Shown: positions 18,312 through 26,580, counted from the first letter of the stretch. The stretch: DNA of 55,806 nucleotides from GCA-020343675 sp964462945 (GCA_964462945.1 CAYWZW010000031.1:1-55806), one strand, 5' to 3'. Notes: generated by a model not told the origin, from the letters alone. Translations and numbers: made by a program.

Positions 18312-19442
18312 ATGGCGACACGTGTTCGTCACATGTTCTTGCGAAAACAAGATGCGACAGTAGCTGAAATGCCGGACAAGAGCAGTCTAAACAACGCAAA
18401 CCACCTCGAATTCGAGGAAAAAGTGGCGGATATTGATCGCCAGATGAACGAGCTTCGCAAGCTCAGCTCAGTCAAGGGCATCGATTATTCTGCGGAGATC
18501 CGTCAGCTTCAGCGCCAGCAGGTCGCAGAGCTGAAGCGCACCTATTCGAATCTGACCGCCTGGCAAACCGTTCAGGTTGCCCGTCATCCAAACAGACCCC
18601 TTCTCTGCGACTATCTTAGCCTCATGGTCAAGGACTTTCGCGAGCTGCACGGCGATCGGTGTTTCGGCGACGACCGCGCAATCTTAACGGGCCTGGGGCA
18701 AATCGGAAGGGAGAGAGTGTTAGTGGTAGGTCAAGACAAAGGCAAAACCACAAAGCAGAAGATTGCGAGTAATTTCGGCTGTCCCAATCCCGAGGGTTAT
18801 CGCAAGGCGTTGGCGAAAATGAAGCTTGCCGAAAAGTTCGCGATTCCCATCGTCACGCTTATTGACACGCCAGGCGCCTATCCGGGTATTGGCGCCGAAG
18901 AGCGAGGCCAGGCCCAGGCCATCGCCGCGAACCTTTACTATATGTCCCGGCTCAGGGTACCGATAGTTTGCATCGTCATAGGAGAGGGCGGCTCAGGCGG
19001 CGCCCTCGGAATAGGCGTGGGCGACAGACTGGCCATGCTGGAGTTCGCGTATTATTCGGTGATATCGCCCGAAGGCTGCGCCGGAATCCTCTGGCGCGAC
19101 GGCTCACAGGCCCCGGAGGCCGCGGAGGCGCTCAAATTGACGAGCAAGGATTTGTACAAGCTCGGTCTGGTTGATGCCGTAATCCCTGAACCCCTCGGCG
19201 GAGCACATCGTAATCTCCACGATACCGTTTACAATGTCGAGAAGTACATCGTAAGAACACTCCGCGATCTGAAACGCACGAAAATCGAAAACCTGCTTGA
19301 AAACAGGTACGCGAAGCTGCGCTCGATAGGCATCAGTACCACAGAGAAGTTGCGCCGCAGGACCAGAGCAGGCAGAGAGAGAGTGCAGGCGGCACTCGAA
19401 ACCATCTCGACCAAGCCCAAACGAGTGCCGGCCAAAGTCTGA
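18312..19442 (+). CDS. accA: Acetyl-CoA carboxylase carboxyltransferase subunit alpha
   Basis: A 376-residue protein (from ATG 18312) of the crotonase fold that, with AccD, transfers the carboxyl group from biotin to acetyl-CoA for fatty-acid synthesis. The family core is unmistakable: HLEFEEKVADIDRQMNELRK, LHGDRCFGDDRAILTGLG, TLIDTPGAYPGIGAEERGQA, the oxyanion block GEGGSGGALGIGVGDRL and SVISPEGCAGILWRDGSQAP. Typical AccA is about 320 residues; this one has extra N-terminal residues and a basic C-terminal tail (TEKLRRRTRAGRERV). A TTG at 18267 would lengthen it but lies within the putative promoter, and ATG 18369 is a shorter option closer to the normal start. No accD is in the window. Confidence 0.93.
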   Translation: MATRVRHMFLRKQDATVAEMPDKSSLNNANHLEFEEKVADIDRQMNELRKLSSVKGIDYSAEIRQLQRQQVAELKRTYSNLTAWQTVQVARHPNRPLLCDYLSLMVKDFRELHGDRCFGDDRAILTGLGQIGRERVLVVGQDKGKTTKQKIASNFGCPNPEGYRKALAKMKLAEKFAIPIVTLIDTPGAYPGIGAEERGQAQAIAANLYYMSRLRVPIVCIVIGEGGSGGALGIGVGDRLAMLEFAYYSVISPEGCAGILWRDGSQAPEAAEALKLTSKDLYKLGLVDAVIPEPLGGAHRNLHDTVYNVEKYIVRTLRDLKRTKIENLLENRYAKLRSIGISTTEKLRRRTRAGRERVQAALETISTKPKRVPAKV

Positions 19443-19526
19443 CATCGTTTTGCGATTGGCCGCTCGATATCTTCGGAACGCTGGACGTAAACAGATTCCA
19501 TACACATAGACCTCGAAGGAAAACAA

Positions 19527-19769
19527 TTGTGGCGGGCAGACCAACTTGGCTGCTACGGCAACACCCGCATCAAGACGCCCAATCTCGATTGGCACTATTT
19601 CCAGAACGTCACGGGCAAAGCTGCGGGTAAAGGACCCTGTCTGTATAACCTGAGAACCGACCCGAACCAGGTGCGAAATGTCGCCCGCGAATTTCCGGAA
19701 GTTGCAAGAGACCTGAAAAACAAGCTCGGGGAGCGTCTCAAGGTTGAGATGCCTCCGTTGAATCTCTGA
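19527..19769 (+). pseudogene. Internally deleted sulfatase remnant
   Basis: The 80-residue frame joins an N-terminal sulfatase motif (RADQLGCYGNTRIKTPNLD, which normally lies near residue 40 of a 450-550-residue enzyme) directly to a C-terminal sulfatase tail (LYNLRTDPNQVRNVAREFPE). The active-site C/S-x-P-x-R motif and nearly the whole alkaline-phosphatase-like fold are missing. The junction follows NLDWHYFQN. Only a TTG could serve as start, with no good ribosome site. It looks like a relic produced by a large in-frame deletion. Confidence 0.75.
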
Positions 19770-20030
19770 CTGTCATCCCGCGGCCGAACATCTGCGTGAC
19801 TCGTATCACGGTTCCTGCCGCTGATCGCCTCATGCCGGACATTGCCAGGCACCTTGGAAAAAAGAGGCGCGGCCATAACCGGGTCACGACTCACACGCTG
19901 CACAGTAGCAAGGTACGAGCGGTTTGACGTGAGACGCTCACAGAGACACCCGCGACGGTCGATGTGCCGGGGCCGGATAGATCGAAAGGTGCCGGTGTTT
20001 CTACTTCTGAGGTGGAAAGCCAGGAATAAA

Positions 20031-20048
20031 GGGCAGGCCTCCCTGCCC
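20031..20048. repeat. GC-rich hairpin GGGCAGG-CCTC-CCTGCCC
   Basis: A perfect 7-bp stem with a 4-base loop, in the 303-base stretch between the sulfatase relic and rpiB (19770-20072), where no gene is evident. It has no T-run. It may be a dispersed repeat or a weak terminator of rpiB on the minus strand. Confidence 0.35.
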
Positions 20049-20072
20049 ACCCCACCAACTGCTTACTGTACA

Positions 20073-20540
20073 TCAGCCATTCTTCACTTCTCTCGGGTCT
20101 TGACCTTCTTCGATGGCTTGTATTTTTCTTACTCGTCTTTTGTGTCTTCCCCCGCTGAATTCGGTGTTGAGCCAGACCTCCACCATCTTTCGCAGCAGGA
20201 CTACTCCCACCTGGTCGGCTGACAAACACAGGACATTGGCGTCGTTATGGTCGCGTGAAATCTGAGCGCTTAGCTCATCGTGGCAGAGTGCCGCTCGAAT
20301 TCCGCGCACCTTGTTTGCAGCCATGCTCATCCCGATCCCGGTTGCGCAGATTAGAATCGCCCTGTCCGCTTGTTTCTTCGACACGGCATTTGCCGCCAGG
20401 TAGGCCAAGTCTGGGTAGTCAACCGGATTGTTGTCGTTAGTGCCGAAATCAATACACTCGTGGCCCAGTTCCGCCGCGATAGCTTTTATTTGCTGCTTGG
20501 CCTCGAAACCTCGATGGTCACTTCCAACTGCTACCTTCAT
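20073..20540 (-). CDS. rpiB: Ribose-5-phosphate isomerase B
   Basis: A 155-residue RpiB/LacAB-family isomerase that interconverts ribose-5-phosphate and ribulose-5-phosphate in the pentose phosphate pathway. The start VAVGSDHRGFEAKQQIK, the pair NPVDYPDLA, the active-site cysteine block ILICATGIGMSMAANK and SRDHNDANVLCLS are all present. Its ATG overlaps the stop of the upstream Sua5-phosphatase gene as ATGA (20537-20540), so it is translationally coupled. The same gene neighbourhood (Sua5, low-Mr phosphatase, RpiB) is known from Bacillus. Confidence 0.95.
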   Translation of the reverse strand: MKVAVGSDHRGFEAKQQIKAIAAELGHECIDFGTNDNNPVDYPDLAYLAANAVSKKQADRAILICATGIGMSMAANKVRGIRAALCHDELSAQISRDHNDANVLCLSADQVGVVLLRKMVEVWLNTEFSGGRHKRRVRKIQAIEEGQDPREVKNG

Positions 20541-21658
20541 ATCACAAGCTCACCAATCCTTTTCTTCACGGCTCGTTCTATCATGCTCGCACAACTGTTG
20601 TAAAACTCTTGAGAATGACCTATCGGGTCAGGAATTTCCTTGCTTCCCGCTAATAACAAACACGTGCTCACAGCTTTCGGTTCGAGAGCAACGATTCTTT
20701 GCCGCTGCACTTGCTCCATCACAAAGATGAAGTCACTTCCTTCGATAAGCTCTCGGGACAGCCCCTTATTCCTGTGAGCACTTATGTCTATTCCCTTCGC
20801 TGCACAAGCCGCCACTGCTTCGGTTGTTGCCGGGAACCCAGCCGAACCAATAATGCCGGCGGAACAAACTTTATAACCGATCCTCTCCAGATCGTCAACA
20901 TTGCACCCTGCTTTTTCTGCTAAATATTTTCGAAATATTCCCTCAGCCATTGGACTTCGACAGGTATTGCCGGTACAGACAAACAAGAACTTGATCTGTG
21001 ACCATGCTTGCAGCTCTTCCTGCGAATAGACACCGGGCCTCAGCATCTCCAAACCCTTCTTGCCCATTTTAACAACCGTGCTGTTTTTCTTGTGGGTGGT
21101 CGGCCCCCCATCCAGCAGCATTTCAATTTGGCCTGAAAGTTGAGCAAGAACCTCGTCAGCATCCACCGCGGGCGGCCTACCCGCTGCGTTCGCGCTGGGT
21201 GCAACCACCGGATTGCTCGTTTGCCGCAGCAGCATTGAAGCTACTGCATGGTTCGGGCAGCGAATACCAATGGAATTATGTTTATACAAGCTTTCAAAAA
21301 CATCCCGCTCGAAACTGTTCTGCTGTTTGTCTATTTCCTCCGCGCCCAATTCAAAAACTATTGTTACTGGGCCGGGCCAGGCGTTTCTTATCAGTTTCTG
21401 AGCCTTCAGTCCGATGGTAGGCACATATCTCTTGACGTCGCCCCTGTGACCGATATGCAATGTGAAATGCTTGTCAGCGGTCCTGCCCTTCAGGTCCGTC
21501 AGCCTGGCCAACGAGTCGCTTTGGGCCCGGCAGGCAATCCCGTACACGGTTTCGGTCGGAAACGCCACAAGCCCACCATTGTCAACCAGCGCGGCGGCTT
21601 CTTCGATTTTCACCGCATCAATGTTGCTGGCGTCGAGTTTTACTACTTCCGTCTTCAT
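20537..21658 (-). CDS. Fusion: Sua5/YrdC threonylcarbamoyl-AMP synthase + low-Mr (arginine?) phosphatase
   Basis: A 373-residue two-domain protein. Residues about 1-205 are a YrdC/Sua5 domain (GLVAFPTETVYGIACRA, KGRTADKHFTLHI, APSANAAGRPPAVDADEV), which makes threonylcarbamoyl-AMP from threonine, bicarbonate and ATP for t6A in tRNA. Residues about 220-373 are a low-molecular-weight phosphatase: P-loop FVCTGNTCRSPMAEGIF (CX5R) and the general-acid loop EIPDPIGHSQEFY. The threonine in CTGNTCR is the residue reported to give the Bacillus phosphatase YwlE its preference for phospho-arginine, where tyrosine phosphatases usually have isoleucine or valine. Specificity here is inferred. ATG 21658 is chosen; the longer start at 21697 adds an odd cysteine-rich leader. 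The gene is coupled to rpiB. Confidence 0.9.
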   Translation of the reverse strand: MKTEVVKLDASNIDAVKIEEAAALVDNGGLVAFPTETVYGIACRAQSDSLARLTDLKGRTADKHFTLHIGHRGDVKRYVPTIGLKAQKLIRNAWPGPVTIVFELGAEEIDKQQNSFERDVFESLYKHNSIGIRCPNHAVASMLLRQTSNPVVAPSANAAGRPPAVDADEVLAQLSGQIEMLLDGGPTTHKKNSTVVKMGKKGLEMLRPGVYSQEELQAWSQIKFLFVCTGNTCRSPMAEGIFRKYLAEKAGCNVDDLERIGYKVCSAGIIGSAGFPATTEAVAACAAKGIDISAHRNKGLSRELIEGSDFIFVMEQVQRQRIVALEPKAVSTCLLLAGSKEIPDPIGHSQEFYNSCASMIERAVKKRIGELVI

Positions 21659-21708
21659 CGGCCCAATACAAATACAACAGATCGGCCCAAATGGCAAGGT
21701 TTTCTCCC

Positions 21709-22035
21709 TCAGCCCGGTGGTCCCGCAAGAAGCATGTTTTCTGACTGTTTCGCCGTGGCCAAGTTAAAGGTAGGTAGATATTTGCGGCCAGACGGAGAAC
21801 ATTTGGGCGGTAGCAAGCAAGAGCCTCCCTGCGGGAATTCACCGGCAAGAACACCGCCAAAGACCTCGCCCCGATGGTCAAGAACAATCAGGCCCGCTGC
21901 GGCGGCATCTCTGTCAATAAGCTCGACGTCGCTGCCATGTACCCGTACACGTCCCCATCCGGCTTGGTACGCATCGTAATCAAAATACTGCTGGCTTTTG
22001 CTATCAACGCTACACCTTTTCCAGACTTTTTCCAT
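21709..22035 (-). CDS. Unrecognised small open frame
   Basis: A 108-residue frame in the 494-base gap between the Sua5 fusion and the CorC-like gene. It has ATG 22035 after ATGGTGA and a plausible composition (RVRVHGSDVELIDRDAAAAG, GEVFGGVLAGEFPQGGS) with codon use like neighbouring genes, but I recognise no family. It has no signal peptide or membrane helix. It could be a real small protein, a gene remnant or chance; overlapping frames on the same strand show no better candidate. Confidence 0.3.
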   Translation of the reverse strand: MEKVWKRCSVDSKSQQYFDYDAYQAGWGRVRVHGSDVELIDRDAAAAGLIVLDHRGEVFGGVLAGEFPQGGSCLLPPKCSPSGRKYLPTFNLATAKQSENMLLAGPPG

Positions 22036-22152
22036 TCACCATAGAATTCACGTCCACAAAGCCGGCGGGTCCCAACCAAAAACAACTCGCTGTGGTACCA
22101 TCTTTGGCAAACTATCCGCACAACCAATCGGAGCCACAAGCCATAAAGCAAC

Positions 22153-23463
22153 TTAGCGCCTGACGGACACCGTCGCCTCCAGCACTCTCTTTCTGCGGAA
22201 TTTGCGCGGCAGCACGTGCAGGTCGTCAGCCTCGATGGCCTCCCCGCCCTTTAGGGTCGGCCCTGCGTGCTGCGCACACCACTCGGCAAGCGTTGGAATC
22301 CGGCCGGCGCCGCCGGTGGTCTGCCACTGCAGCCCGACTGTCAAGGCAACCGCACTCATCGGCACGCCGCCTCCCATGATCCACGCTGCACCGCACGGAT
22401 GAATATGCGTCGGCAGACGGTCAAATTCATCCTCAATCTCGCCGACGAGCTCTTCGATAACGTCTTCCAGTGTCGCCATCCCCACAACCGTTCCCCCTTG
22501 CGATACTACAATCACGATGTGCGTTTTCTGCTGGATCATCATCTCAAGAAGGGCCGACAAAACCGTGTCTTCCTTGACCTTCTGGATTGGCCTGGTTATC
22601 CCCCTCACGGTTGGATCGGAAGGATTGATCTTCAGCGCCGCCACGATATCCTTGAAATTCACATATCCCTGTATGCTTTGAGGCTCATTTTCCACCGAAC
22701 ATACAGGAAACCTCGTGTGCATATCAAGATGCGCCTTGACCAGTGCATCCATTAAGCTGCTTCCAACATAAATCATCGATATGTCCTGCGCCGGTATGAA
22801 AATGTCATGCACCGGCCGAGTCGATAAATGCGCGGCGGCCAAAACGATCTTTTCTTCCCGCTCGCCCAGAAGCTTCGATGTTCGAGCCAGTGAGACAGCA
22901 GCCGTCAATTCATGCACCCACTGCTTGTGGCTGCTGATTCCCGCCTGGCCGGACCGCGTCAGCAGGTTCACGACCTTCCTTAGCGTAGCCTCAATCACAG
23001 CAACGATCGGGTAAGCAATCCACGAAAGAACCTTCATAAAGGGCGATAGTTTCAATACAACGGCCTCATTGTTCTTCAGGGCAATCATTTTCGGCACAAG
23101 CTCGGCGAAAACCACCGTCACGAAAGTGAGCGGTATGATCAAGAGCACAATCGCCAACACCTCCGCGGATGCCTCGGAAACACCGAACGCCCTATGCAGA
23201 TAAGGGGCAAACTCATCCTGCACCCCCGCCCCGCCCGTCGCGGCTGCAACAGCCCCAACCACCGTAACACCAAGCTGAACGATCGCCAGGCTCGCCTCCA
23301 TCCTCTCTTTCATAAACAAAGCGTCGGCGGCGCCTCTCTTCTTTTCATTGTGCAGAACAGCAAGTCTTGCCCGCGATATGGAAGCAAGCCCCATCTCGTA
23401 GGCGGCGAAGACGGCATTGAAAAAGAGCATGAGCACGATAACAGCCAATTCATAACCGAACAT
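22153..23463 (-). CDS. CorC/HlyC-type CNNM-domain membrane protein
   Basis: A 436-residue protein with an N-terminal CNNM/DUF21 membrane domain (helices at about 1-25, 60-85, 95-125 and 140-165; MGLASISRARLAVLHNEKK and the IPLTFVTVVFAELVPKMIAL motif), then a CBS pair (about 215-340; VHDIFIPAQDISMIYVG, THIVIVVSQGGTVVGMATLEDVIEELVGEIEDEFD) and a C-terminal CorC/HlyC transporter-associated domain. Members of this family are linked to Mg2+ or other cation efflux; the haemolysin name is historical. GAGGTGA precedes the ATG. It stands alone in its orientation. Transport substrate is inferred from the family only. Confidence 0.9.
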   Translation of the reverse strand: MFGYELAVIVLMLFFNAVFAAYEMGLASISRARLAVLHNEKKRGAADALFMKERMEASLAIVQLGVTVVGAVAAATGGAGVQDEFAPYLHRAFGVSEASAEVLAIVLLIIPLTFVTVVFAELVPKMIALKNNEAVVLKLSPFMKVLSWIAYPIVAVIEATLRKVVNLLTRSGQAGISSHKQWVHELTAAVSLARTSKLLGEREEKIVLAAAHLSTRPVHDIFIPAQDISMIYVGSSLMDALVKAHLDMHTRFPVCSVENEPQSIQGYVNFKDIVAALKINPSDPTVRGITRPIQKVKEDTVLSALLEMMIQQKTHIVIVVSQGGTVVGMATLEDVIEELVGEIEDEFDRLPTHIHPCGAAWIMGGGVPMSAVALTVGLQWQTTGGAGRIPTLAEWCAQHAGPTLKGGEAIEADDLHVLPRKFRRKRVLEATVSVRR

Positions 23464-23698
23464 AATATGTCACCTCAATAATAACGACCGCCGGTCGATG
23501 GGCCCGGCAGTCCGCGTTTTTGATCTGTTTATGTTCCGGCCCAGAACCAGGCCGCGTTCAGGAGTGAATTTATCCCAAACAGCATACCCAGGCAAATGAC
23601 GAAGGTTCCGCGTTTTCATATTTAGCGGAAAACCGACGCGCCAATATGGTATGATACCGGGTCGGCTATGAATTCTCAATAGGGTCGAAGGAGATAAA

Positions 23699-23827
23699 AT
23701 GAGGCCGAAACTGTGCAGAAAGAACCTCTTTGACGCCCTGTGTTTCATTTGGATTGTGGGTATTCTTGAGCTCATCGAAGGGCTGCACGAAGCGCACGTG
23801 CTCCCTGTCCTGTTCACACTTTACTGA
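23699..23827 (+). CDS. Putative 42-residue hydrophobic small protein
   Basis: In the 418-base gap between the CorC-like gene and ribF, GAAGGAGATAAA gives a near-perfect ribosome site in front of ATG 23699. The short frame MRPKLCRKNLFDALCF continues with a hydrophobic stretch (IWIVGILELIEGL) and ends HVLPVLFTLY. The size, a positive N-terminus and one membrane-helix-like run resemble small membrane proteins. I know no family. The rest of the gap holds nothing I can identify. Confidence 0.4.
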   Translation: MRPKLCRKNLFDALCFIWIVGILELIEGLHEAHVLPVLFTLY

Positions 23828-23881
23828 GGACAGGAATGGAACTGCCGTCGGTTTCCCAGTGCGAAAGAAGGCATATCAGGA

Positions 23882-24856
23882 TTATTCCGTGTGCAGTATG
23901 AGTCTTGCCTGTTCGCAGTCGTTGGCGATTTGCCTGGAGAGGTCTTCGGGGGTTTTGAATTTGTGCTGGCTGCGAATGCGCTCGATGAAATCCATGGCCA
24001 TAAATTTACCAACGACGTCGCCGGCGTTCTCGGTGAGCAGATGGGCCTCGATCAGCAGTGGAAATTCGTCGCCGTACGTTCGTGCCTGGCCGATGCTATA
24101 GGCGGCGGGGATTGCCTCTTCGGAGGCCAGAACATCCTGTACCGTGTCGGCGACTCGCACAAAGCCGGCATAAACTCCCTCGGCGGGAATGACCTGCCTG
24201 GGTCTGTTCATGTTCAGCGTGGGGAACCCTAGTTTTTTGCCGATGCCCCGGCCGGGGACGATCTTTTCGACCAGCCGATACGGCCTGCCTAACGCGGCGC
24301 CGGCGTCGGCAACGTGGCCGCCCTCCAGCATGTAACGGATCATGGTGCTCGATACCCTGACGCTCTGACCCGTCGAAAGCTTGATTTCCTTCGCCGCGAT
24401 GACCGAGACTTCAAAGCCCTTCTCAGCGCCCAATCTCCGCAGCGTTTCAATGTTGCCGGCGCGCTCTGTGCCGAAATGAAAATCGTTACCCTCAACAACC
24501 GCTCGGGGCTGAAGATTCTCAACGAGGAAACGACGCACAAAATCTTCCGGCGATAGGTCCAGCAGCTCGCGGTCGCCTTTTAGCACAATCAGGGAATCGA
24601 CGCCGCATTGCGCCAACAGATGCGTTTTAAGCTCCAGAGGTGTCAACACCCTCGGCGCGTTTTCCGGATAAAGGATGGCGACCGGGTGCGGCTCGAAAGT
24701 CATGGCGACCAATTCGGCCCGGCGTTCATCAGCGGCTTGTCTGGCGGCCGCTAAAATCTCCTGATGGCCTAAGTGCACGCCGTCAAAGTTGCCAATCGTC
24801 AGCACGCCGCCCTTTCTCGTGCTCTTAAGGTCCGATATTGTCCTGATAATGTTCAT
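23882..24856 (-). CDS. ribF: Bifunctional riboflavin kinase / FMN adenylyltransferase
   Basis: A 324-residue RibF that phosphorylates riboflavin to FMN and adenylates FMN to FAD. The N-terminal nucleotidyltransferase shows TIGNFDGVHLGHQEIL (HxGH), FEPHPVAIL, VVEGNDFHFG and VRVSSTMIRYMLEGG. The C-terminal flavokinase (about residue 185 onward) shows KLGFPTLNM and the AYSIGQARTYG/FPLLIEAHLL block. Length is the family norm. A weak AGGCGAT precedes the ATG. It is transcribed alone, with the 474-base region upstream shared with the divergent metal locus. Confidence 0.93.
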   Translation of the reverse strand: MNIIRTISDLKSTRKGGVLTIGNFDGVHLGHQEILAAARQAADERRAELVAMTFEPHPVAILYPENAPRVLTPLELKTHLLAQCGVDSLIVLKGDRELLDLSPEDFVRRFLVENLQPRAVVEGNDFHFGTERAGNIETLRRLGAEKGFEVSVIAAKEIKLSTGQSVRVSSTMIRYMLEGGHVADAGAALGRPYRLVEKIVPGRGIGKKLGFPTLNMNRPRQVIPAEGVYAGFVRVADTVQDVLASEEAIPAAYSIGQARTYGDEFPLLIEAHLLTENAGDVVGKFMAMDFIERIRSQHKFKTPEDLSRQIANDCEQARLILHTE

Positions 24857-25087
24857 TATCGCCTGTTTGTCCTGCCGAATTTAGCTCTGGGTAGAACTGC
24901 AAAACGAAACCTTAGAATCTGCCCGGCACATACCTTTTTGCAGATCTGCTGCCAAGGGCACAACCAATTTAACCGCCTATACTTTGAGCCGCAACAGCTT
25001 TTTTTCACCAGGGGCGGGTGCTGAATCCGGCCATCAAGCTCCGGTAGTACGGGTCGCCACCAGTCTGTCAAGATTGAATCTGCAGCC

Positions 25088-25176
25088 TGTCATTCTGAAC
25101 GAGGTGAAGAATCTCAATTTCACGCCGCGAGTAGTCGCAGTACCAAGGCCAGATGCTTCGCTCGGCTGAGCATGGC
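25088..25176. repeat. MITE-like inverted repeat (TCATTCTGAACGAGGTGAAGAA)
   Basis: One end reads GTCATTCTGAACGAGGTGAA and the other AGATGCTTCGCTCGGCTGAG, imperfectly complementary to each other. The left arm recurs at 35141-35167 and a related unit lies at 42679-42732. It is a common type of short intergenic repeat. It lies within the 474-base gene-free stretch 24857-25330; besides this and the promoter region at 25247-25285 I see nothing else there. Confidence 0.55.
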
Positions 25177-25246
25177 AGCTTAATTGGGCAACCGACAGAT
25201 ATGACTTTGACAGACTACTGCTTAGCGAAAAAGAAGAAAATAAAAT

Positions 25247-25263
25247 TTGCAACTTAGTTGCAA
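25247..25263 (+). promoter_or_regulatory. Perfect Fur-family-type operator TTGCAACTTAGTTGCAA
   Basis: Seven-base arms TTGCAAC/GTTGCAA surround TTA with no mismatch. Read as TTGCAA-N5-TTGCAA, this equals the box I recall for the nickel regulator Nur, a Fur-family protein of Streptomyces. It covers the -35 hexamer of the promoter, and a Fur-family gene lies 0.8 kb downstream. Binding is inferred. Confidence 0.6.
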
Positions 25264-25285
25264 TTTCTTTTGTATGGATTATAAT
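25258..25285 (+). promoter_or_regulatory. Sigma70-type promoter of the metal locus
   Basis: TTGCAA (25258-25263), 16-base spacer, TATAAT (25280-25285, consensus). Predicted leader to ATG 25331 is about 40 bases. The -35 is the right arm of the operator, so repressor binding would block it. Confidence 0.6.
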
Positions 25286-25330
25286 CGTCTTAGCAACGAA
25301 TTTCAATCGTTACCGGTGCTGGAGTGCTAT

Positions 25331-25996
25331 ATGGAGATTCAAACAAGAAGGATGGCGATTCTTGTCGAGTTGAGAAATCACGCCCCGTTCACCCTGCTTG
25401 GGGCCGTCACGGGCATTTTGTGCATGATTTTGTTCAGGAACCTCGAATATGAAACAAACCGCAGAATATTTTATGTGTTTCACCCTGCCCACGTCCTGTT
25501 AAGCACGATAGTTATGACTTCAATGTTTGATCTCCACAGTCCGGTTCGCAGGTTCTTCGGGATTTTCTTTGTGGGATTTTTCGGCTCTGTGTTTCTTGCG
25601 ACCTTAAGCGATTCGCTTATACCATACATCGGTGAATTGATTCTGGGGATGCAGATTGACACGCACGGCCATGAACACGCAGGTTTCGTGAAAGAGGCAC
25701 ACATAGGATTTATCGAGGCCTGGTATATCGTTCTGCCGGCCGCGGCGGTCGGAATACTTGCGGCAATCCTTCGGCCCAGAACCAAGTTTCCCCACGCAGG
25801 CCACATCCTCCTGAGCACCTGGGCATCATCCTTTCATATTTTGATGGCAATGGAGGGCCGGCTATCGGCATGGAATCTTGTCGGCAGCTTTGTCTTTCTA
25901 TTCCTCGCTGTCTGGCTACCCTGCTGTTTCGGCGATATCGTGTTTCCGCTGCTGTTTGTCAGGTCGCCGGGCGATCCATCACACGCCCACCACTGA
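25331..25996 (+). CDS. Histidine-rich polytopic membrane protein, possible metal transporter
   Basis: A 221-residue protein with about six hydrophobic helices (for example FTLLGAVTGILCMILF, FFGIFFVGFFGSVFLAT and IVLPAAAVGILAAIL). Histidines cluster at helix edges and loops: FHPAHVLLS, IDTHGHEHAGFVKEAHIG, FPHAGHILLS and a terminal HAHH. I do not recognise a named family. A perfect Fur-family-type operator sits on its promoter, and the next gene (57 bases on) is a Fur-family regulator. A role in uptake or export of a divalent metal such as Ni or Zn is therefore inferred. ATG 25331 (GGAG upstream) is preferred to the longer frame starting at 25247, which would begin inside the promoter. Confidence 0.75.
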   Translation: MEIQTRRMAILVELRNHAPFTLLGAVTGILCMILFRNLEYETNRRIFYVFHPAHVLLSTIVMTSMFDLHSPVRRFFGIFFVGFFGSVFLATLSDSLIPYIGELILGMQIDTHGHEHAGFVKEAHIGFIEAWYIVLPAAAVGILAAILRPRTKFPHAGHILLSTWASSFHILMAMEGRLSAWNLVGSFVFLFLAVWLPCCFGDIVFPLLFVRSPGDPSHAHH

Positions 25997-26052
25997 AGCA
26001 ACAAGACCATAGCCGCGTCCGTAAGCAAGCGGCAGACTCCTCCGGAGCGAAA

Positions 26053-26478
26053 ATGACAAGCTCAAATTTGGACACGCAAGCCCGTAAGATGCTTAAAGCG
26101 GCGAAGCTTTACTGCACCGAAGGCCGAGTGGCCATTTTGAAAGTGCTGATAAGAGCCGGCAAGCCGATCAGCCACGACCAGATTGCCCAGCGGTCGGGCG
26201 AAGGACATTTCGACAAAGTCACGATCTACCGAACGCTCGAAAGTCTGCTGAGAGTCGGGCTTGTGCATAAGGTCTTTGTGGATAAGCGAGCCCGGCATTT
26301 TGAGCTGGCCCACAATTGCACCGAAAGCCAATGCCACCCTCATTTCACCTGCACGAACTGCGGCGATACCCACTGCCTGACGGAAATGTCATTGCCGATG
26401 GCAAGAAGCCCGCACAAAGGCTTCATCATCCACCGCCAGCAGGTCCGCCTCGAAGGTCTGTGCCCAGCCTGTGCATGA
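26053..26478 (+). CDS. Fur-family metal-dependent transcriptional regulator
   Basis: A 141-residue Fur/Zur/PerR-type protein. The winged helix spans about 15-85 (GRVAILKVLIRAGKPISHDQ, FDKVTIYRTLESLLRVGLVH). The dimerisation part has HFELAHN, CHPHFTCTNCGDTHC and the second CxxC at the end (LCPACA), so the structural zinc site with two CxxC pairs is complete. TCCGGAG precedes ATG 26053. The gene follows the histidine-rich membrane protein and probably autoregulates through the operator at 25247. The metal sensed (Fe, Zn, Ni or peroxide via Fe) cannot be fixed from sequence. The operator form favours Ni or Zn over a classical Fur box. Confidence 0.9.
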   Translation: MTSSNLDTQARKMLKAAKLYCTEGRVAILKVLIRAGKPISHDQIAQRSGEGHFDKVTIYRTLESLLRVGLVHKVFVDKRARHFELAHNCTESQCHPHFTCTNCGDTHCLTEMSLPMARSPHKGFIIHRQQVRLEGLCPACA

Positions 26479-26551
26479 GGAAAAACAACATGAGTCAGTC
26501 AGCAAGAAACAGAATTTTGCTAATTGTAGTCGTCTGTTTTGTCTTTTGTTA

Positions 26552-26580
26552 TTGACAAGAAGAATGAGACAGTTTATATT
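26552..26580 (+). promoter_or_regulatory. Consensus sigma70 promoter of the DUF134 operon
   Basis: TTGACA (26552-26557), 17-base spacer, TATATT (26575-26580): close to ideal. Leader to ATG 26612 is about 25 bases. Confidence 0.7.

Noticed and set aside
25247..25330. Longer N-terminus of the His-rich membrane protein from TTG 25247
   Set aside because: This start would lie in the operator/promoter, upstream of the predicted transcription start.
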